DNA from: Coturnix japonica
Lineage: Eukaryota; Chordata; Aves; Galliformes; Phasianidae
Assembly (NCBI RefSeq): GCF_001577835.2
Contig: NC_029519.1
Span: 74,644,440 to 74,708,439 of the forward strand
Direction: 5' to 3'
DNA: 64,000 nucleotides
Under the pieces are notes generated by a model. It saw nothing but the letters and a program-made list of their open reading frames with translations, did no database searches and was not told the origin of the DNA. How positions within the stretch are numbered: position 1 is the first letter of the stretch; each line of letters starts with the position of its first letter. This document shows, piece after piece, positions 46,301 to 60,641 of this stretch. Position numbers and translations under genes: made by a program.

Positions 46301-49300
46301 TCTTTCACCTTTGCTTAGGCTACAGCCTCTTCAAGGCAGAAACCTTCCTTGCTGATGTCAAGGCTCTGAGGATATTGAACTGTAACTGCTTTGACCAGCC
46401 GCTGCCTACACCTTTTGCCCAGTGACTCAGGAGCTGTATTTCAGCTCAGGCTTGGACCTGCACCTAAGCTTTATCACAGGTACAGCCTTATTTCCACTTG
46501 TTTTACTTTGTACTGTCACCAGACAGTCCCTGCTTCTGGCACCCTGCTCTGCCCAGTCCACACTGTGTGGGACCACACCTTGGTTAGCGAGGATACTGCT
46601 GGTGTTGTCACCCCCAGCTCCCAGCTTATTCCTGTTGTATTTGGCATGGCTGGGCATTTGTGAAGCTTGGCATTCGAGGAAGAAAACTTCTCTTAATTCT
46701 CTTACAGTTTACTTCTCAAACTGCCAGTGTATGAAACTATAAGAATCTTTTAGACTTTTGAGTTGTTATAAGGAACTGCTCCCCCTGAGATATTCAGTAT
46801 CAATATTCTGCCCCGCATAAGCTTGGTGGGAGCAGTACTTCTCATCTCTCTCTCCTCAGTCTTTTCCAGCTTTGATAACAGGATGATCTGAGATGCATAA
46901 CCCAGTTTTTTTCTTCAGAGGAAAAATTGTGACAGCAAGGCATTTATTTGCCTGCTTGTTGAGTGCGTAGTGCAAATTAATGTGTATGTGAAGCTAGAGA
47001 TGGCAAGAGAAAAGAGGAATTAAAGATCACAGAAACTAGAGGCAGATTTCAAAAGACTGGGAGTCTGTTGGAATCACTCCTACCTCTTACTGTGCCTCTC
47101 TAACAGCAGCGCTTATGTCCTTCTTTCCATGATAAGAAGGAAGGGAAAGCTAATTATACGTGGCAGAATCAGGTCCAAACAATAAAACAATTCTTAAAAG
47201 ACTATTAAAGGCTGCATTATCTCTGCATTAGGAACAGAAAATATATGAAGTCAGTTTGGAAAACATTGGAAAATCTGCATACCATTATAACCGGTGAGTT
47301 TCAAACCACTTCTCACCCATGAAGTAACCAGTGACTCACTCAGCTTATCCCTATTACTCTGGTCTGTCTGTGGATTTGTCTGCTCAGTGAAATAACAATG
47401 GAAGATCAGTGTTCTGAGGATGACTTGGTTTCAGATTAAGCTTTTATTTGTAGGTGTTGTTCTACATTTAATTGTGTGTTTCTAATGGACGTAATGGAGT
47501 GATAGGTCTGGAGCAGTTTGACTTGGTACCTGGAGATGAAAGCAGTACATCTGATGACATACATTTTTTTCTTTTTCCTTTTATTTTCTTTTTTAGGTCT
47601 GATTGGCTCAATGTTTTCCATCCTTCAGTTTTTCTCCTCTCCCCTCACTGGAGCTTTGTCAGACTGCTTGGGAAGAAGGCCAGTCATCCTGATGACAGCG
47701 GTATGTGTCTCACGCTGGTTTTAGTCATGTTATTTCACTATGCAGTTGAAGGCACCGTGGTCCTGTGGTTAGCACAGAAGATAGGAACTTCAGTCTTCTA
47801 GATCCGGTGGCTGTTGACTTCTTGCCAAATCACTTGGTTACACTTCCAAAACAGATTGCTTAAATTGAAGTTCCCAGATCCATAACTGTACGTAAATGTT
47901 ACCAATAGAACTCTTATTTTGAACTCAAAATTCTCTTAGGAACAAGTGGAGCAGCATGTACTGAAGTGGCCTTATGCTCAGACTGATGTAGCTCCTTTGA
48001 GTTTTCCTTAGTCTTCTAATTCTACTGGTAGTCTCACAGTTAAATGGAGATTTTGTGGCTTTGTTTCTACTCTTTCGTATTGCTCTCCAGGGCATAGCCC
48101 AGTATCAGTATATTCATGTGTGCCTGTTGTATAATTTTTGGAGTAGCTGATGAAAGTCAGAAAAACAAAACAAACAAACAATACAAATGTTTCGCAGGAA
48201 AACGTGCAGAAACAAAATACATTTTCCTGCCTTCTGTAAGAAACTCTTTCTTGCTTGCAGATGGGTTTGATAGCATCTTATGCACTATGGGCTGCATCTC
48301 GGTCTTTCGGCGTTTTTCTTCTCTCCAGGATGATAGGTGGAATAAGCAAAGGGAATGTCAGCCTCTGCACAGCTATAATTGCTGACTTGCACTCTCCAAA
48401 AGCACGGAGCAAGGGCATGGTGAGTAACACATGTGAGATATATACTTGGCTTTATTGTCTCACTTGTAATAGATTTCAGGTGCTCAGGATGTCTCCCTCA
48501 GATGTGTGTTCAAGTGAAAACATGACTTTAACATTATGTTGCTTTTGAAAACGTGCCAAGTCACTTTAGTGGTGAGTCTCAGCCTTTACTCGTCAATGAC
48601 TTTTACCTACAGGTGAAGTGCAGGTGTCTTAGATGTGAAAACAACTACAGGCCTAAGTGTTAAAACTATTACTCCTGTTGATGACTTTAATCCTGATTAT
48701 AGCAGCTGAGAAAATGAAAGATCTTTCATCTCAGAATGGCCCAATTTTGGTAACTGGATCCCAGTTACAGGACAACCAATTTTTCTCACCTTTCTAACCT
48801 GTGGAAGTGCAGCAGCGCTGCCCAATATGCCTCCTGCCTTCACTGGATGATGCACCGACTTCAGGATCTGGGCTCAGTGAGTGATGGATGTGATGTTTGG
48901 CTGACTGAGCAGCAAGTGTTATGAACAGCTGCCCTTTCCTCTTCTAAAAGGCAGCAGACCAGATGGAAACACCCTACAGGCTGAACTTTGGCTGTGGATT
49001 GCCAGTTAGATCTTTTATTTTGTAAAAGCCTCAGGGCTCCAAACCTCAATTAACAGCATTATAAATCACTATGTGGGACAGCTGCTTCTTGGGAGGGGAT
49101 TTCACAGTGATAGCTAACGAATTTTCCAAACCATTTATTATAATCCTGTTGAACCAAAATAAATTTATGGGGAAGGACAGCCATGCAGGACTAGTAAATA
49201 AAATGGGTCACATCTTATTTTTAGGGCTTGTGATCAAGTACAGCATGGCTGACATCCATATGGCTGAACTATTTCTTCTCTTCTTTTTTAAAGCAGAGTA

Positions 49301-52300
49301 GGCATCTTCATTCAGCTTTTTGGAAAGAGTTCTGACTGATGCTATTCCCAAACTGTGCTGTAGCATTGCCTGAGAGAATGCTGCTTGAGCAGGCTGAAAC
49401 AGAGCAGGACACCTGAGCATGATCTCACCTCCTTTAGTTTAGTAGTACAGGTAAAGTCAAATAGACTAAAAAAAGCAAAAAAAATGGTCTCCTGGGGTGG
49501 CACAAGTTTTGGTCCTTGTGTGAATGTGTGTCTCTGCATGTCTCTTAAAGAAAGTGAGGCACATTCTGTACTGTTGTATTATTAAGCAGTTTGACTGAGA
49601 CAAATGGCTCAAATCAGTGTTCTGAGAAGCTCTCATCTGGTATGTGCAGTTTCTACCTCCTTTCCGATGTGCTCATTTCACATTGAATTAATAAATTCTC
49701 TTTACTATCTGTATTACACCCAGGTAGTTCTGAGAAGCCTCTAGTTGTTTGCTGTGTTCCTAAATACAAAAAATACCAAATCAATTTAGAAGCTATAGAC
49801 GTTGTGGGGCTCTTGGAGCAGGTTCAGAGGAGGGCCACTAAGATGATCAGAGGGCTGGAGCACCTCTCCTGTGAGGAAAGGTTGAGGGAACTGTGCTTGT
49901 TTAGCTTGGAGAAGAGAGAGTCTGGGGAGACCTCATTGTGGTCTTCCAGTACTTGAAGAGAGCAAACAAGCAGGAGGGGGAACAGCTGTTTATAAGGATG
50001 GATAGTGATAGGGCAAGGAGGAGAGGTCTTAAACTGAGACAGGGGAGGCTTATGTCATATATTAGGAGGAATTATTTCACACAGAGGTTGGTGACGCACT
50101 GGAACAGGTTGCACAAGGAGGTTCTGGATGCCCCATCTCTGGAGGCACTCAAGGCCAGGCTGAATGTGGCTCTGGGCAGCATGATCTGGTGGCTGGTGAC
50201 CCTGCACACAGCAGGGGGGTCGAAACTGGATGATCATTGTGGTCCTTCTCAATCCAGGCCATTCTATGACTCTGTGATCACTGTATTTTCCTACCATGGT
50301 GCTATCCCTCCTTCTCCAGTTTTACACTACAAAAGTTTATGTGGTGACTGAAGGATTTGCTGGCTGAGCAGTTCCTGAGGTGAGAGTCATTCTTGCCTTT
50401 GTCAGCTTCCTTTCACTCATAATCATACAGGGAGTGGTATCTCTAGATATCCCCTCATCAAACTTCAGCTTGTCACTGCCACTTTGCTGCTCAGGTGAAA
50501 ATAAAATGGCTTATTTGAAATTAACAGCTTTTTCATATTCAGTGCTGTTTGCTGTGCATTCTTTACATCCTCAGAGTGGTTACATTTGATGTTTACATTT
50601 CTTTAAGGCAAATGCCAAGGGTCTAGTTTTAGAATTGAACAAACTGTTGTCTAAAACTTTGTGTCAATGTCTGTTTGTATCTCTGCAGGCAATGATTGGT
50701 GTTGCTTTCTCCCTTGGTTTTACCCTGGGTCCCATGATTGGAGCGTATCTAGCTATGGAGACAGAAAAAGGAGAAGTCTTCTATCTTCGTTCAGCATTAT
50801 TAGCGCTCACGTTTGCTGCAGCTGACTTGATTTTCATCTTCTTCCTGCTTCCAGAGACACTTCCCAAAGAAAAGCGGGTAAGCAGGATTTGAGAACTGCT
50901 GAGATACTGGATGTAATGAAGAAGGGGCTGAGCCAATATCTCAGGAATTCAGCTCATTCCTGGGACTAGAGTTTACTATTATCGAAGTGGTTGTACGATG
51001 GTCTCACCTCCCAGCCCAGTACAATATCAGAAATGTTTGCAGTTAGCATGAATGATTAACTGCTGTTTTTGCTGTGGTCAAAAGCTAATGGGAACCCGGG
51101 AGGGAGAGGATGAATTTTTAAGCTATGATCGTAATGACTCTGTGGAGGAGAATTTCAGCCAGTCATAACAAGCATGCATCAGAGACTGGATTTCTTCTTC
51201 CAGTTACCCAGTATATATTGGATTGTTTTTTTAACTGTTCTCTTGTCTGTGCTTGATGATTTTGAGCACTGAAGTAGCAGTGACTCTTATCTCTGAGCTG
51301 TTCTGTCTTCCACAGACAAAGTATCTACATATGCTAAAATGCAGCGACTGTTTGGATTTGTGGAGCTGAGCACTTATGGGCATTATGGCTTAATATTGCG
51401 TGACTGGGTGCTGTCCAAGCTATGTATCTGATACAAAGTCTTTTGGAACAATCTTGATGGTGTGGGAGAGGCTGAATTCAGCCCTGGGTATCTGAGTATT
51501 TGAGGTCTTCAGCTGGATCGAATCTTTCCTGTTATCCCTTGTTCCTAAGCAGCACTGTCCCTTTGAATCATGCTTGGTCTCTCAATGGCCGAATTAATTC
51601 GTTGTTACTAATAATTGCTCACAAGCCTTGTCCACAGTGCTCCTGCCCAGGCCAAACTTCAGGCCTTCCCTGACTGTTTGCCAGCAGGGTGTGTCTGATG
51701 TGAAGTTATTTGCTCGTGCACCTTCCCAATCACTGCAACTTTATCAGTTAATTAATTAATTAAATGTTTTTATAGCTCTTCCTTTTGTCATCTGTTATCC
51801 TTTTCCATTTGGCTTTTTCTAAGCATTCCAAATAAAATCCTGCAGTTGGCTTGAGCAGCACATTCTGAGGTGATGGCAACATATTTATTGTAAGAAAGCG
51901 CTGGAGAATCCATGTTCTGTAACAATTCCATCTTAGCTGATGAGAGATAAATAGCTACAGGACCTTACTGCGTGGTTGTTGACCACTCCTCTTCCCATTT
52001 CATTATCCTCTTGAGAGTTCTACTGGTAAACTAATCTGTGTTAGTCAACATGACTGAATTACGATAAGAAACTGAGTGCTCTCTTCCTGCACTTTGCACT
52101 GTACCCCCACACAGCAGCAAGTATTAAAATAAGAGGATTAACAGTTCCCTCTTGGGGTCAGGTGGCCAAATCCCAGTGATGCAAAATGGGCTTTAATTGC
52201 TAATGTGACCATGGTTTGTCCTCCCACCTGGAGTGGAAGAGGAGCAGTTTTCTTTCACTCTGGATCGCAGGGAAAATTCAGGCATGTTGGCAGCCTTCTG

Positions 52301-55300
52301 GCACTTGGCTGCACTGCGGTGGAGCAGGTGTTATGGGAGTATCAGAGTGGAATGCACTGGAATGACATAGCTCTAAGAAGAGGGAAATAGTCATGACAAC
52401 TAGTAGGAAGATGCATCGGTGGGATCAGACATCTGTTTCCTTGACATATTCTGTGCTCTCATGGTATTTATGTTCCTCTCAGTCCTCTTTTTATGGAATA
52501 ATAGAGTACCCCAAGCTGGAAGGAACCCACAAGGACGTTTGTGTCCAGGAGGCTCAAGAGAAGAGCAAATCTTTCATTCGTGTTGGAATTAACTTGTAAA
52601 ACCAGGAAGGTCAGCAGGGTCAGGGGGAGAAAGGATGAGACTTAATCCAAAGAGTTTTTGCTGTCTTTCTTACTCTTTTTCCCACTGTTTCCCAAGTTTT
52701 TCAGGTGAAAAAGGACCAGAAACTTACGTGAGGTGGCCTAAGGAGACGCTGCCATGACTTAACTTGGTAGAGGGGTTGAAAAGAAACGTGCCTAGTAGAA
52801 TCTGGACCCTTTGTGTCAGTTTTTAGCTAAGCTGGCTGTGAGTGTTGCTGGCTTTGTTATCTGGGGGGGTCAGAATGCTTTCATCAGTTGTAAGAAAGTT
52901 TTCATCTATCAGTGGATGAAGTCATTTCTAAATTACTGCTTCTAGGGCAAAGGTAGGAGAATTATAAAGGAAAAAGTATATTTCTACATAGATAAAATCA
53001 ACTTTGTGGTAGCAGTATTCGCATCTGATGTGAATAATCATTAAAAGACATACAAAGTGCAGATGTTTTTTACTACTGCCAGACGTTCTTGAAGAGACTG
53101 ACTTGCTCCTGGGTTCTGTGTGCAGCGCTACAAACACTGTGATGGCAACAAATGCAGGAACTGAGGATTGCGACAAGCCAGCTTCAGGAAATCCTCTTAC
53201 AGACTTCATAAAAGCACGAGGAAACTTCTTCTTGGGAGTGGCTGTTTACCCTCTGCAGTACACACAGCAGAGGGGAAATAAATAGCCCAGTTTGCCTCAT
53301 GTGGATCAGCAGCTTTATGGCTTTACGTAATAATAGCCTGCTCTATTGAGCTGACTGTTGTTGTGGGACTGATGGGCTCCAGAGCTGTGCTGCTGGATGC
53401 TCAGGAGCTCCGTCTATCAAAACAAGACAGAGGTAGAGTTAATAACATTTTGAAGGTTGATTTGTTTACAGCTTTCTTACAGAGCAAGTCTGCAGGCTGT
53501 GCACTAAGTCCCCCTGGTAACGTGGCCTTTAGTCTCAGCCTCTTAGGGGCAGCAGTTTGTGCCTTGCCCAGCTGGGCTGAGAAGGAAGGTCATCACATAA
53601 AGCCTGTGCAGTGCTTTGGGGGTGTTAAATACCAGCTGTGACTACTTAGGATGCTGTAGTCTCTTTTCTTTCTTCCTGTGACTATCTTGCAAACTGACAG
53701 CCTAAATTCTCCTATTTTAAAGGGAGATGTTTCCTTAAGAATTTGCAGAGTATTTTTTTCTTTTACATGTATATATATTTCATATTTAAAGAAACAAAAG
53801 ATTAAATTCTCAACAGACAACAGTATAAACATCTCCCAAACTGCTGATGAGGAGCAGGGATGGAGCTGCTGGATACAAAATGAGGTTGAGCTGTGCAGTG
53901 CCACAAAGCAAATCTTCCCCTGTAAGAAGCCACACAATGCTGCTGTCTGGAATCTCATCAGAAATAGCTCTGAAGAATCTCTCTCTAAAAATGCTATTTT
54001 TTGTTGCTTCCCCAGGAGGTGTCACTGGCTGCCTGAAAGAACCAGCAGTGCCCACACAGGCTGTTTAGAATGTTCCTGTCAATTCCTTGCAGTAGCAATT
54101 GCATCACTTATTGAAATAAACTTCTTTCTTTGATCAGGTCTCCTCTGTGACATCTGGGTTTCAGGCAGCAGCTGATTTGCTCAGTCCTTTGGCTTTATTC
54201 CGGTTCTCTGCAGTCACCCAAGGGAAGGAGGCCCCTTCAGATCAGAGTAAGTGTTAGTTGGCTGTTTGTGTTCAATTGGATGCCATTCTGTACGTGGAGA
54301 TGGTTTCTGTTCAGAGACTTTAGTGATGCAATTTTGGAAGCAGCACTTTGTTAACTGCTCTACAACTCACTCTCTTGATTTATGTACTCAGGCTGGTTTT
54401 AGAGATCAGTGTTTTGAGGGTGACTGATTTGCTGCTCCCTTGTCCTTCAGGCATGGGGGGATCTGGGGTAAATGAAGTAAATGAAGGGCTTTAAAAGGGC
54501 AGAGGCATGGAGTAATGGGCATTTGAGTGTGCTGCAAACCAGGAAACTTCAGTCGGATTTTTCTTATTTGGGGAGATGGAGATGTGGGGCTTAAGCTGGA
54601 CGTTTCCATTCATTAAATTATTTAAACCATAGGAAATAAATCAGTATTTGCTTGGTACACCTGGCACGTTGGCCCTGTTTAGCCAATCTTGTCCTGAAAG
54701 CAGCATTCAGGTCTTAGACTACATGCAGGTACTGGTTAAAAAGAAAGAAGTCATGGGCTGGATAGCAGTACAGATGTGAGGCAAAGGGACTGGACTGGGT
54801 GAGTGAGAGCACTGTGACACAGGGAGAGATGAGGTATTTTGACTCACTTCTCACAAGAGGGGAAGAAATGTGCAGAAACCATTTTGTGGCACGTCTTGTA
54901 TGGATATTTAAAGTGAGGATCCTTGTACAGTTATTAAATGTCACTCCACTATTGCTGTTATATTTTCAAGCACTGCTTGAAAAACCCCACCATTTCTCTC
55001 TCTTTTTCTGGGGGCTGTTTTCTTTGTTGTAGATCTTCAGAACCTCAAACTCTTGGGCCTGGCTTACTTCCTGTACCTCTTCCTGTTTTCTGGATTGGAG
55101 TACACACTGAGTTTTCTTACTCACCAGAGATTCCAGTTCAGCAGGTAAGAGAGACCCTGAGGTCAGTCAGTCAAAAACCAATCACTGCATTCAGTTCTGC
55201 TTGGGCTCTGTGGGAAGAATTTAAGACAAAATAGGCACGCTATATATCACAACAGGAAATGCTCATTGGATTTGTGACTTCTAGGACCTAAAAAGAAAGT

Positions 55301-58300
55301 CAATACACAAGATTAAATTAAAGCTCCTGAAATACCTACAGCTGGGGGAATGTACTGATTGATTTGCGTAGAAGCTTTTCTCTTCCTCCCCAGAAGAGTT
55401 CTTCAGTATCAGAACACAAGAAGGCCAAGGATGAAGGAATAGCTATTTAACTGTATTGCTCATCTGAGCCCTGTGTTGCATATGGTGTGTACCACAGAGT
55501 TTGATTTCCCTTAGTCAGTCACTAGAGAAGAAAAAGAACAGAATCCCCTAAAAGAAGCTCAGCTTGAAACACTTTTCCTGCCAGCTCCTAGGAAGGTTTC
55601 CAGCCAGGAACATGATCTTACAGCTTGATTCCTCATGGTTGTCTTTTCCTTTGAGCAATTCTCAGGATTTTGTCTCACCTCTCCATGTCTGTCTTTCATT
55701 ACAGTTTGTGGCTTAACTAACCTGTACGCAACAACGAAAAGTCTTCTAGTGTGTTAAGCCTTCTGCACAGTCCTTTCAGCACAGCCATGTAGTGAGATGT
55801 ACAGCTGGCAGCCATCCCGTCTCCACATAAGATCTGTTATCTTCTTTCTGTTTTCCTGCCGTGGAAATGAATGTCAGATATATTAAGAGCTTTGCACTGC
55901 CTGTGTGAACACCTAAAAGCATTTTCTCTCTCACGTTCAGGAGAGGGTCTGCACTGCACCTGCCGGTCCCAGGGTGGAATGCTGTGTGCATAACTGTGTC
56001 AACTGTTTTTGCCTCCCTTCCAGTATGCAGCAGGGCAAGATGTTTTTCTTTATTGGAATTACAATGGCTGTGATCCAGGGAGGCTACGCTCGCCGAATAA
56101 AGCCAGGAAATGAAATCAGAGCCGTAAAAAGGGTAAATATATATGTCGACGTTTTCTTTCTTTTCCCCCACAAGTCTGATGCGTCCATTTTCAGTCCAAA
56201 GAGCAATGAGATGGCTGGAGTCTATAGCTGTACTTGTCTGATCAAAAGAGATGTATGTTTTCATTTATTTATCTGGATGTGAATGATAAGCAGCTATTGC
56301 TCTAACTGAACTTGGGAATATCAGAGGCATTTCTTAGCACGTCAGCTATGCTGAGACTGAAACTTCAAGTTCTTCATGGGTAGCTGCAGTAGGTTGTGTG
56401 AGCAGTAGGTGTGCAAGTTGAGAAGTGCTGTGAAGATTGTGATTTGTTTCAGTTTTCTCTTATGGTGTAGATGCTGAAACTGCTAAAGCAGCTTCCCAGC
56501 TGACCTGTCATCCCTTTCTGGCTTTTCTTGAAAGCTCTTTCTGCTTATGAAACCACCCTCATCCTGCTCCCTGCCAGGCAGAACGTAGGATATGCCCACT
56601 GTGTCGCAGAGGAAACGTTGCCCTGTGAAAGAAAGCTGGCACAGCCCTGCTAGCACCGCTTTATCCTCTGCATCCGCTGCCTCCATGTTCCCTGCCACCC
56701 CGCTGTGTTTGTTGCCACTGTTCTGCAGTTTATGCATTTCTTCTTGGCTCTATTAGTACAGGCTCCAAAAGCTCAAGGGCAGGATGTGGCCCTTCGAGTC
56801 AGCCAGCGCTGCTCAGAACAAACAGAGGAGCTGTAGTCCTGTTGCTTGCAAACTTCTTCATCTCTTGTTTTAGCTCAGGAGATAAAGAGTTAAAGTGAGA
56901 TTTCTGGACTGTTCAACTCAGAACGAGGAGGGGGAAAAAAGTAAATCATGTGAAAGAAGCACCTGGTTGGATCAGTCATGGGCTGTAACTACAGCCTGAT
57001 CTTAGGGGGGTGACTTCAGCACATAGATGGTCTACAGTGCGATAGTGAGAGAACTGAGAGGTGAATTGTGCCCATGTGTGGCCATCCAGCTAAATTTAAA
57101 GCCTCCATGCAGAAAGAAAAGGCTTTCTGCTTCTAAGTGTGAGCCCAGCAGCAGAAGAGACATGGCGGGACAGCTGGGGTTGGGCTGTAACAAGTACGGC
57201 TTAGATGTAACGCTGTGACTCCTCCATCCCGCAGGCCATTCTGCTGTTGATTCCAGCGTTCCTGTTCATTGGATGGGCTGCCAACGTGACCCTGCTGAGC
57301 GCCGGACTGTTGCTGTACTCTTTCGGTGAGCTGTTCAAAAGCACGAGGAATTTTTCTGCTGATTTAAAAAAAAGAGAAAAAGAAAAGCTGCATGTCTTAT
57401 TTCAACCCATGTACCAGCAGCTGCTGTGTCTGTTTATCAGATCTAGAAGGAATAGCGTCTGTTGTTTTCTGATGCTGTTTGTATCCAAGGGAGTTGCCGT
57501 GGTGATGGCTGAACGCATCCCAGTGCTCCTGTTGTCCCACCTCACTGTGGGGCCCTCGAGGTTTTTTTGCCTTTTCTTTCAGCAGACCTTAGAAGAACAA
57601 TATTCACTGAGAAGCACCAGGAGAGCATCTCTTCATGTTTTAGCGGTAGCCATTACCCCGGGAAGCAGCTACAAATGCTTTGGCTCTATTTATCTATCTA
57701 TCTATCTGTGATGGAGCATTACTGAAATGTGTATCTGAAAACAAAAAGACTTCAGATATTCCCTGTACTGCCAGCTATTGCTGAGCAGCTTCAAATAAGA
57801 CTAATGATGAGAGAGGAAGACAGACTCATCTTCTGCACGACACAGCTTGATTTAAGAGTAAACTCTCAGTCACAAAACACATTTACTTAGTGCCCTACTA
57901 GTGCAGGAGCAGCTTTGTGTTGGACAGGCTTCAAAATCTACATCTTACCTACAGCTCACCTTGATTTTGACAGCCTCTCATTGGGAGCTGGTGTTCATTC
58001 TGTGAAACTAACTGTGCTTCTGTGTTAACAGCCTGCTCCTCCAAGCTGCACACCTGGGTGCAGGACACCAGCTCAGCCATCCACAAAGAGCCACTTCCCC
58101 CCTCTCTCCTTCCCCTGCCCCAGGATTTAACAGCAACACGTTGATCCTTCTGCTCTCCAGTTGTCCTTTCCTTCCCAGAAACGCTTCAGCTTTGCGTGCT
58201 GGAAGCATTTCCCTCTTGGCAGGGAAGGCCCCTGTTTCAGTAAGAGGGCAGTGCAGGCTGCACAGCTCTTGGCTGTGGTTAAAATGTTGTAAGCTCTTGT

Positions 58301-59935
58301 TGGATTTAACTCTCTTATTTCTGAGGCAGAAGGCTGTCACCGCTCCCATCCCTGACTAAAGCCTTTTGCACAGCACAGGGCTGTTCCATGTACAGTCACC
58401 TCGCAGCCTGTTGGAAATGTGAGCGATTCCTCACTGACGGGTCTGCAGTGCTTTGGAACTGTCCCAGTTGGCTGCTCTGACCTGGCTGCTCCTTTCCCAG
58501 GGGCTCCTGGAATGGAGCATTAATGGGAAACACCTGCACGGAGCATTCCTGGCTCCGGGCTCTTCCTGCAGGTTGGCTTTGAGGGGTTGTTTTCATTACT
58601 GAACTGGATTAAACCTTATGATTCATTGTTGGTACGGTGCCTCAGAGCTCAGCATTTTTCTCTGCAGTTGTAACGTTTGCACCACATGTTTGTCACTGTT
58701 GCTCGTAACTGAACTGTTCACTGACAGTCTGTTTTGTGGATTTTTCCAGCTGCCGCCATTGTTATCCCGTGTTTGTCTGCAGTGGTGTCAGGCTACGGTG
58801 AGCGCTCAATCAATTCAACTTTGTGCAGCAGTGGGCTCAAATGAGGAGCTGACCTGAAGCTTAGAGATGCAGCAGCAGGAATTCACTCAGCTCCTTGGTG
58901 CACCCCATACAGAAATGCAGGATGAGTGACTCAGGCCTCTTGGCTGAAGTGTCCCCTCCTCCCAGCTGCAATTATTGAGGGAAATCATTCCTTGATTCCT
59001 CAGAAAAGATGGGGGTGTGTAGTAGTGGTTGCTACGTTACCTCGCAAAGCAGATGTAGCTGCGTTGGCAGCTGTAGAAGACAGAGCTTTCTTTAGCTTTG
59101 GCTCATTACTGAGGTTGCCACAAGGCAGTGCTGGCTGAGGGTACAAGCGAGGTGATGGTCATTGCTAAAGCTGCGCTGCCTCAGCAATTCCAGGACTGCT
59201 TTAAAATGTAGAGAAGCACATGTAGCTCTTCATGTAGAGGCAGCAAGTGTGAAATGAAGGGAATAACAGCTGCACGTGGGAAATACATCCAAAAGAAGCA
59301 GGCCCCAAGAGCTAGAGCTGTACCCTGTCCCTCATGCTGCCCCTGCCCCAGGCAATACAAAGCTCCAGGCTGACTGATGGCTCTGCTTGTGCAGGTTCTG
59401 CCAGCCAGAAAGGAAGAGTTATGGGGATCCTGAGGAGCCTGGGGGCTCTGGCGAGGGCGCTGGGACCTGTCCTGTCAGCCACAGGTGAGTGGGGCTGCGT
59501 GTCCAGCCAACGCACAACTGTCATTGTAGGTGCCTGCAGCCCGGCTGGGGCAGAAGGAAGTGGGGAAGGGAAACCCAACACCTGTTCCATGCAGCGTGTC
59601 CCTGCCTTAACTCTGAGCTCAGTTAAATCTGAGTAATGTCAGAGCCTGTTTCCTGACCACAGGGACAAACAGCTGCTCTGTGCTGCTCCTGTGGACAGCG
59701 AGTTTATGGAAGGGAAGAGACAAACTTCAGAGTACAGCAAAACCAAGTGGCAGAACAACTGCAGAGCACAGTTCACGTATGCACAAGGACAGTAATACTA
59801 AACAGAACAAAATCTGTTTCCTTTTCAGTTTACTGGCTGGCAGGGGCAGAGAGCTGCTTCACCATCTGCGGAGCTTTCTTCCTCATCCCCTTCGTTTTAC
59901 TCGGTTCTATCAAACAGCAGACAAAGGAGGAGTAG
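42970..59935 (+). CDS. MFSD10: major facilitator superfamily protein MFSD10 (12 coding exons, complete)
   Basis: Twelve-helix MFS membrane protein related to bacterial tetracycline exporters (human homologue TETRAN, reported to move organic anions). Coding exons: 42970-43140, 44749-44845, 47597-47700, 48261-48419, 50689-50877, 54138-54246, 55033-55144, 56024-56132, 57235-57325, 58750-58797, 59395-59484, 59829-59935. GT-AG borders and phases join to 461 residues (human 455). TM1 is [20 protein letters not shown] at about 23-42. MFS motif A is [11 protein letters not shown] at 108-118. [14 protein letters not shown] and [16 protein letters not shown] follow in the N-half; [20 protein letters not shown] and the [15 protein letters not shown] block are in the C-half. 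The start ATG (AACATGG) lies 13 bases inside the exon, after a spliced leader. The C-terminus (KQQTKEE) is a short cytoplasmic tail. Introns carry several CR1 fragments. Confidence 0.95.
43298..43347. repeat. T tract and (TAT)n microsatellite
   Basis: About 14 T followed by roughly 12 TAT units (43311-43347) in the MFSD10 intron after the first coding exon. Likely polymorphic in length. Confidence 0.95.
43840..43953 (+). mobile_element. CR1 LINE remnant (no 3' terminus)
   Basis: GGAGGTTTCATCTATACATC, then GCTGCTCAGAGAGGTTGTGG, the internal part of an old CR1 3' region. The usual terminal repeats are not visible. In an MFSD10 intron. Confidence 0.65.
45105..45290 (+). mobile_element. CR1 LINE remnant (ORF2 interior)
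   Basis: Follows the CR1 ORF2 stretch that in intact copies reads 'LHLGRN...YGLG...LER...[16 protein letters not shown]'; seen here as AAATGTGAGATCCTGCCCTT, then AACAAGCTGAGCCTGCAATG. Decayed, in an MFSD10 intron. Confidence 0.6.
49805..50280 (+). mobile_element. CR1 LINE, 3' part with partly open frame
   Basis: GGAGCAGGTTCAGAGGAGGG, then GAGCACCTCTCCTGTGAGG, ending GGTCCTTCTCAATCCAGGCC and ATTCTATGACTCTGTGATC. Encodes a damaged CR1 reverse-transcriptase tail ([20 protein letters not shown]). In the MFSD10 intron before the exon at 50689. Confidence 0.9.
51748..51763. repeat. short (TTAA)4 repeat
   Basis: Four TTAA units in an MFSD10 intron. Confidence 0.8.
52493..52550 (-). mobile_element. 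short CR1 3'-end fragment
   Basis: ATGGAATAATAGAGTACCCC, then AAGCTGGAAGGAACCCACAA, a reversed CR1 terminus of about 60 bp. In an MFSD10 intron. Confidence 0.65.
57691..57708. repeat. short (TATC)4 repeat
   Basis: Four TATC units in the MFSD10 intron after the exon ending at 57325. Confidence 0.8.
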
Positions 59936-60635
59936 GCAAAGGTCAGACACCAGAGCAGCTTCCAAGGACCTCCCCGCCACCTGATTCTCATCGCCTGAGT
60001 CCACTGACGAGACTGGGAGAAGGCGATGCAGTAACTGCTGCTGCTTTCTTATGGCCTCCATGAGCACTTCAGCTACCACGGCCTCCCAGCTGCCTTGGAC
60101 AGGTTTGAAAATGAAAACAAGGAAAACAAAACATGCTGCAGTTCAGTAAAGCACTGAGAGCACCAGACGAGGCTTGGCAAGCTGAGACCGGCCTTATGGC
60201 AGCGCTGCTGCACACCAAGCCCCTAAACGACAATTTGACGTCAAGTGCTGCCCGCCAACACACTGCAGCCCGTAAGGAGCTGCTCTTTGTGCATCTCCTT
60301 TGTCACCAGCACAAGCCGACGAACCCCAGTGCCCAAAGCCACCACGGAGAGGACTGTCCTGCCTCCAGCTGGCACAGAACAACTCACAGGAGCCGTCTGA
60401 CAGACACTGGATGCTGCACAGCACGAGTTACCTGTGAGTGGAGCTGGTAGGAGCCAAATCAACTGCCTTAAAACCTGACAATCACAAAGCAGAGGCGAGC
60501 AGCACACTCCAGGCTTCCTGAGCCTGACCGGTACTTTGGTGTTAATGGACTGGTTTTACTATACAATTAAATTGAGCTGTTTTATATTTCTAGTACTGCA
60601 TGTTTTCTGATGACCAAACACTGTTTATATTTTCA

Positions 60636-60641
60636 AATAAA
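60636..60641 (+). terminator. MFSD10: MFSD10 poly(A) signal
   Basis: AATAAA about 700 bp after the stop codon, in TTTCAAATAAACTGTTACAC. A weaker ATTAAA occurs at 60566-60571. Implies a 3' UTR from 59936 to about 60660. Confidence 0.75.

Noticed and set aside
55776-56264. Minus-strand 162-codon frame
   Set aside because: It is antisense to the MFSD10 exon at 56024-56132 and its flanking introns, with no recognisable domain or splice context.
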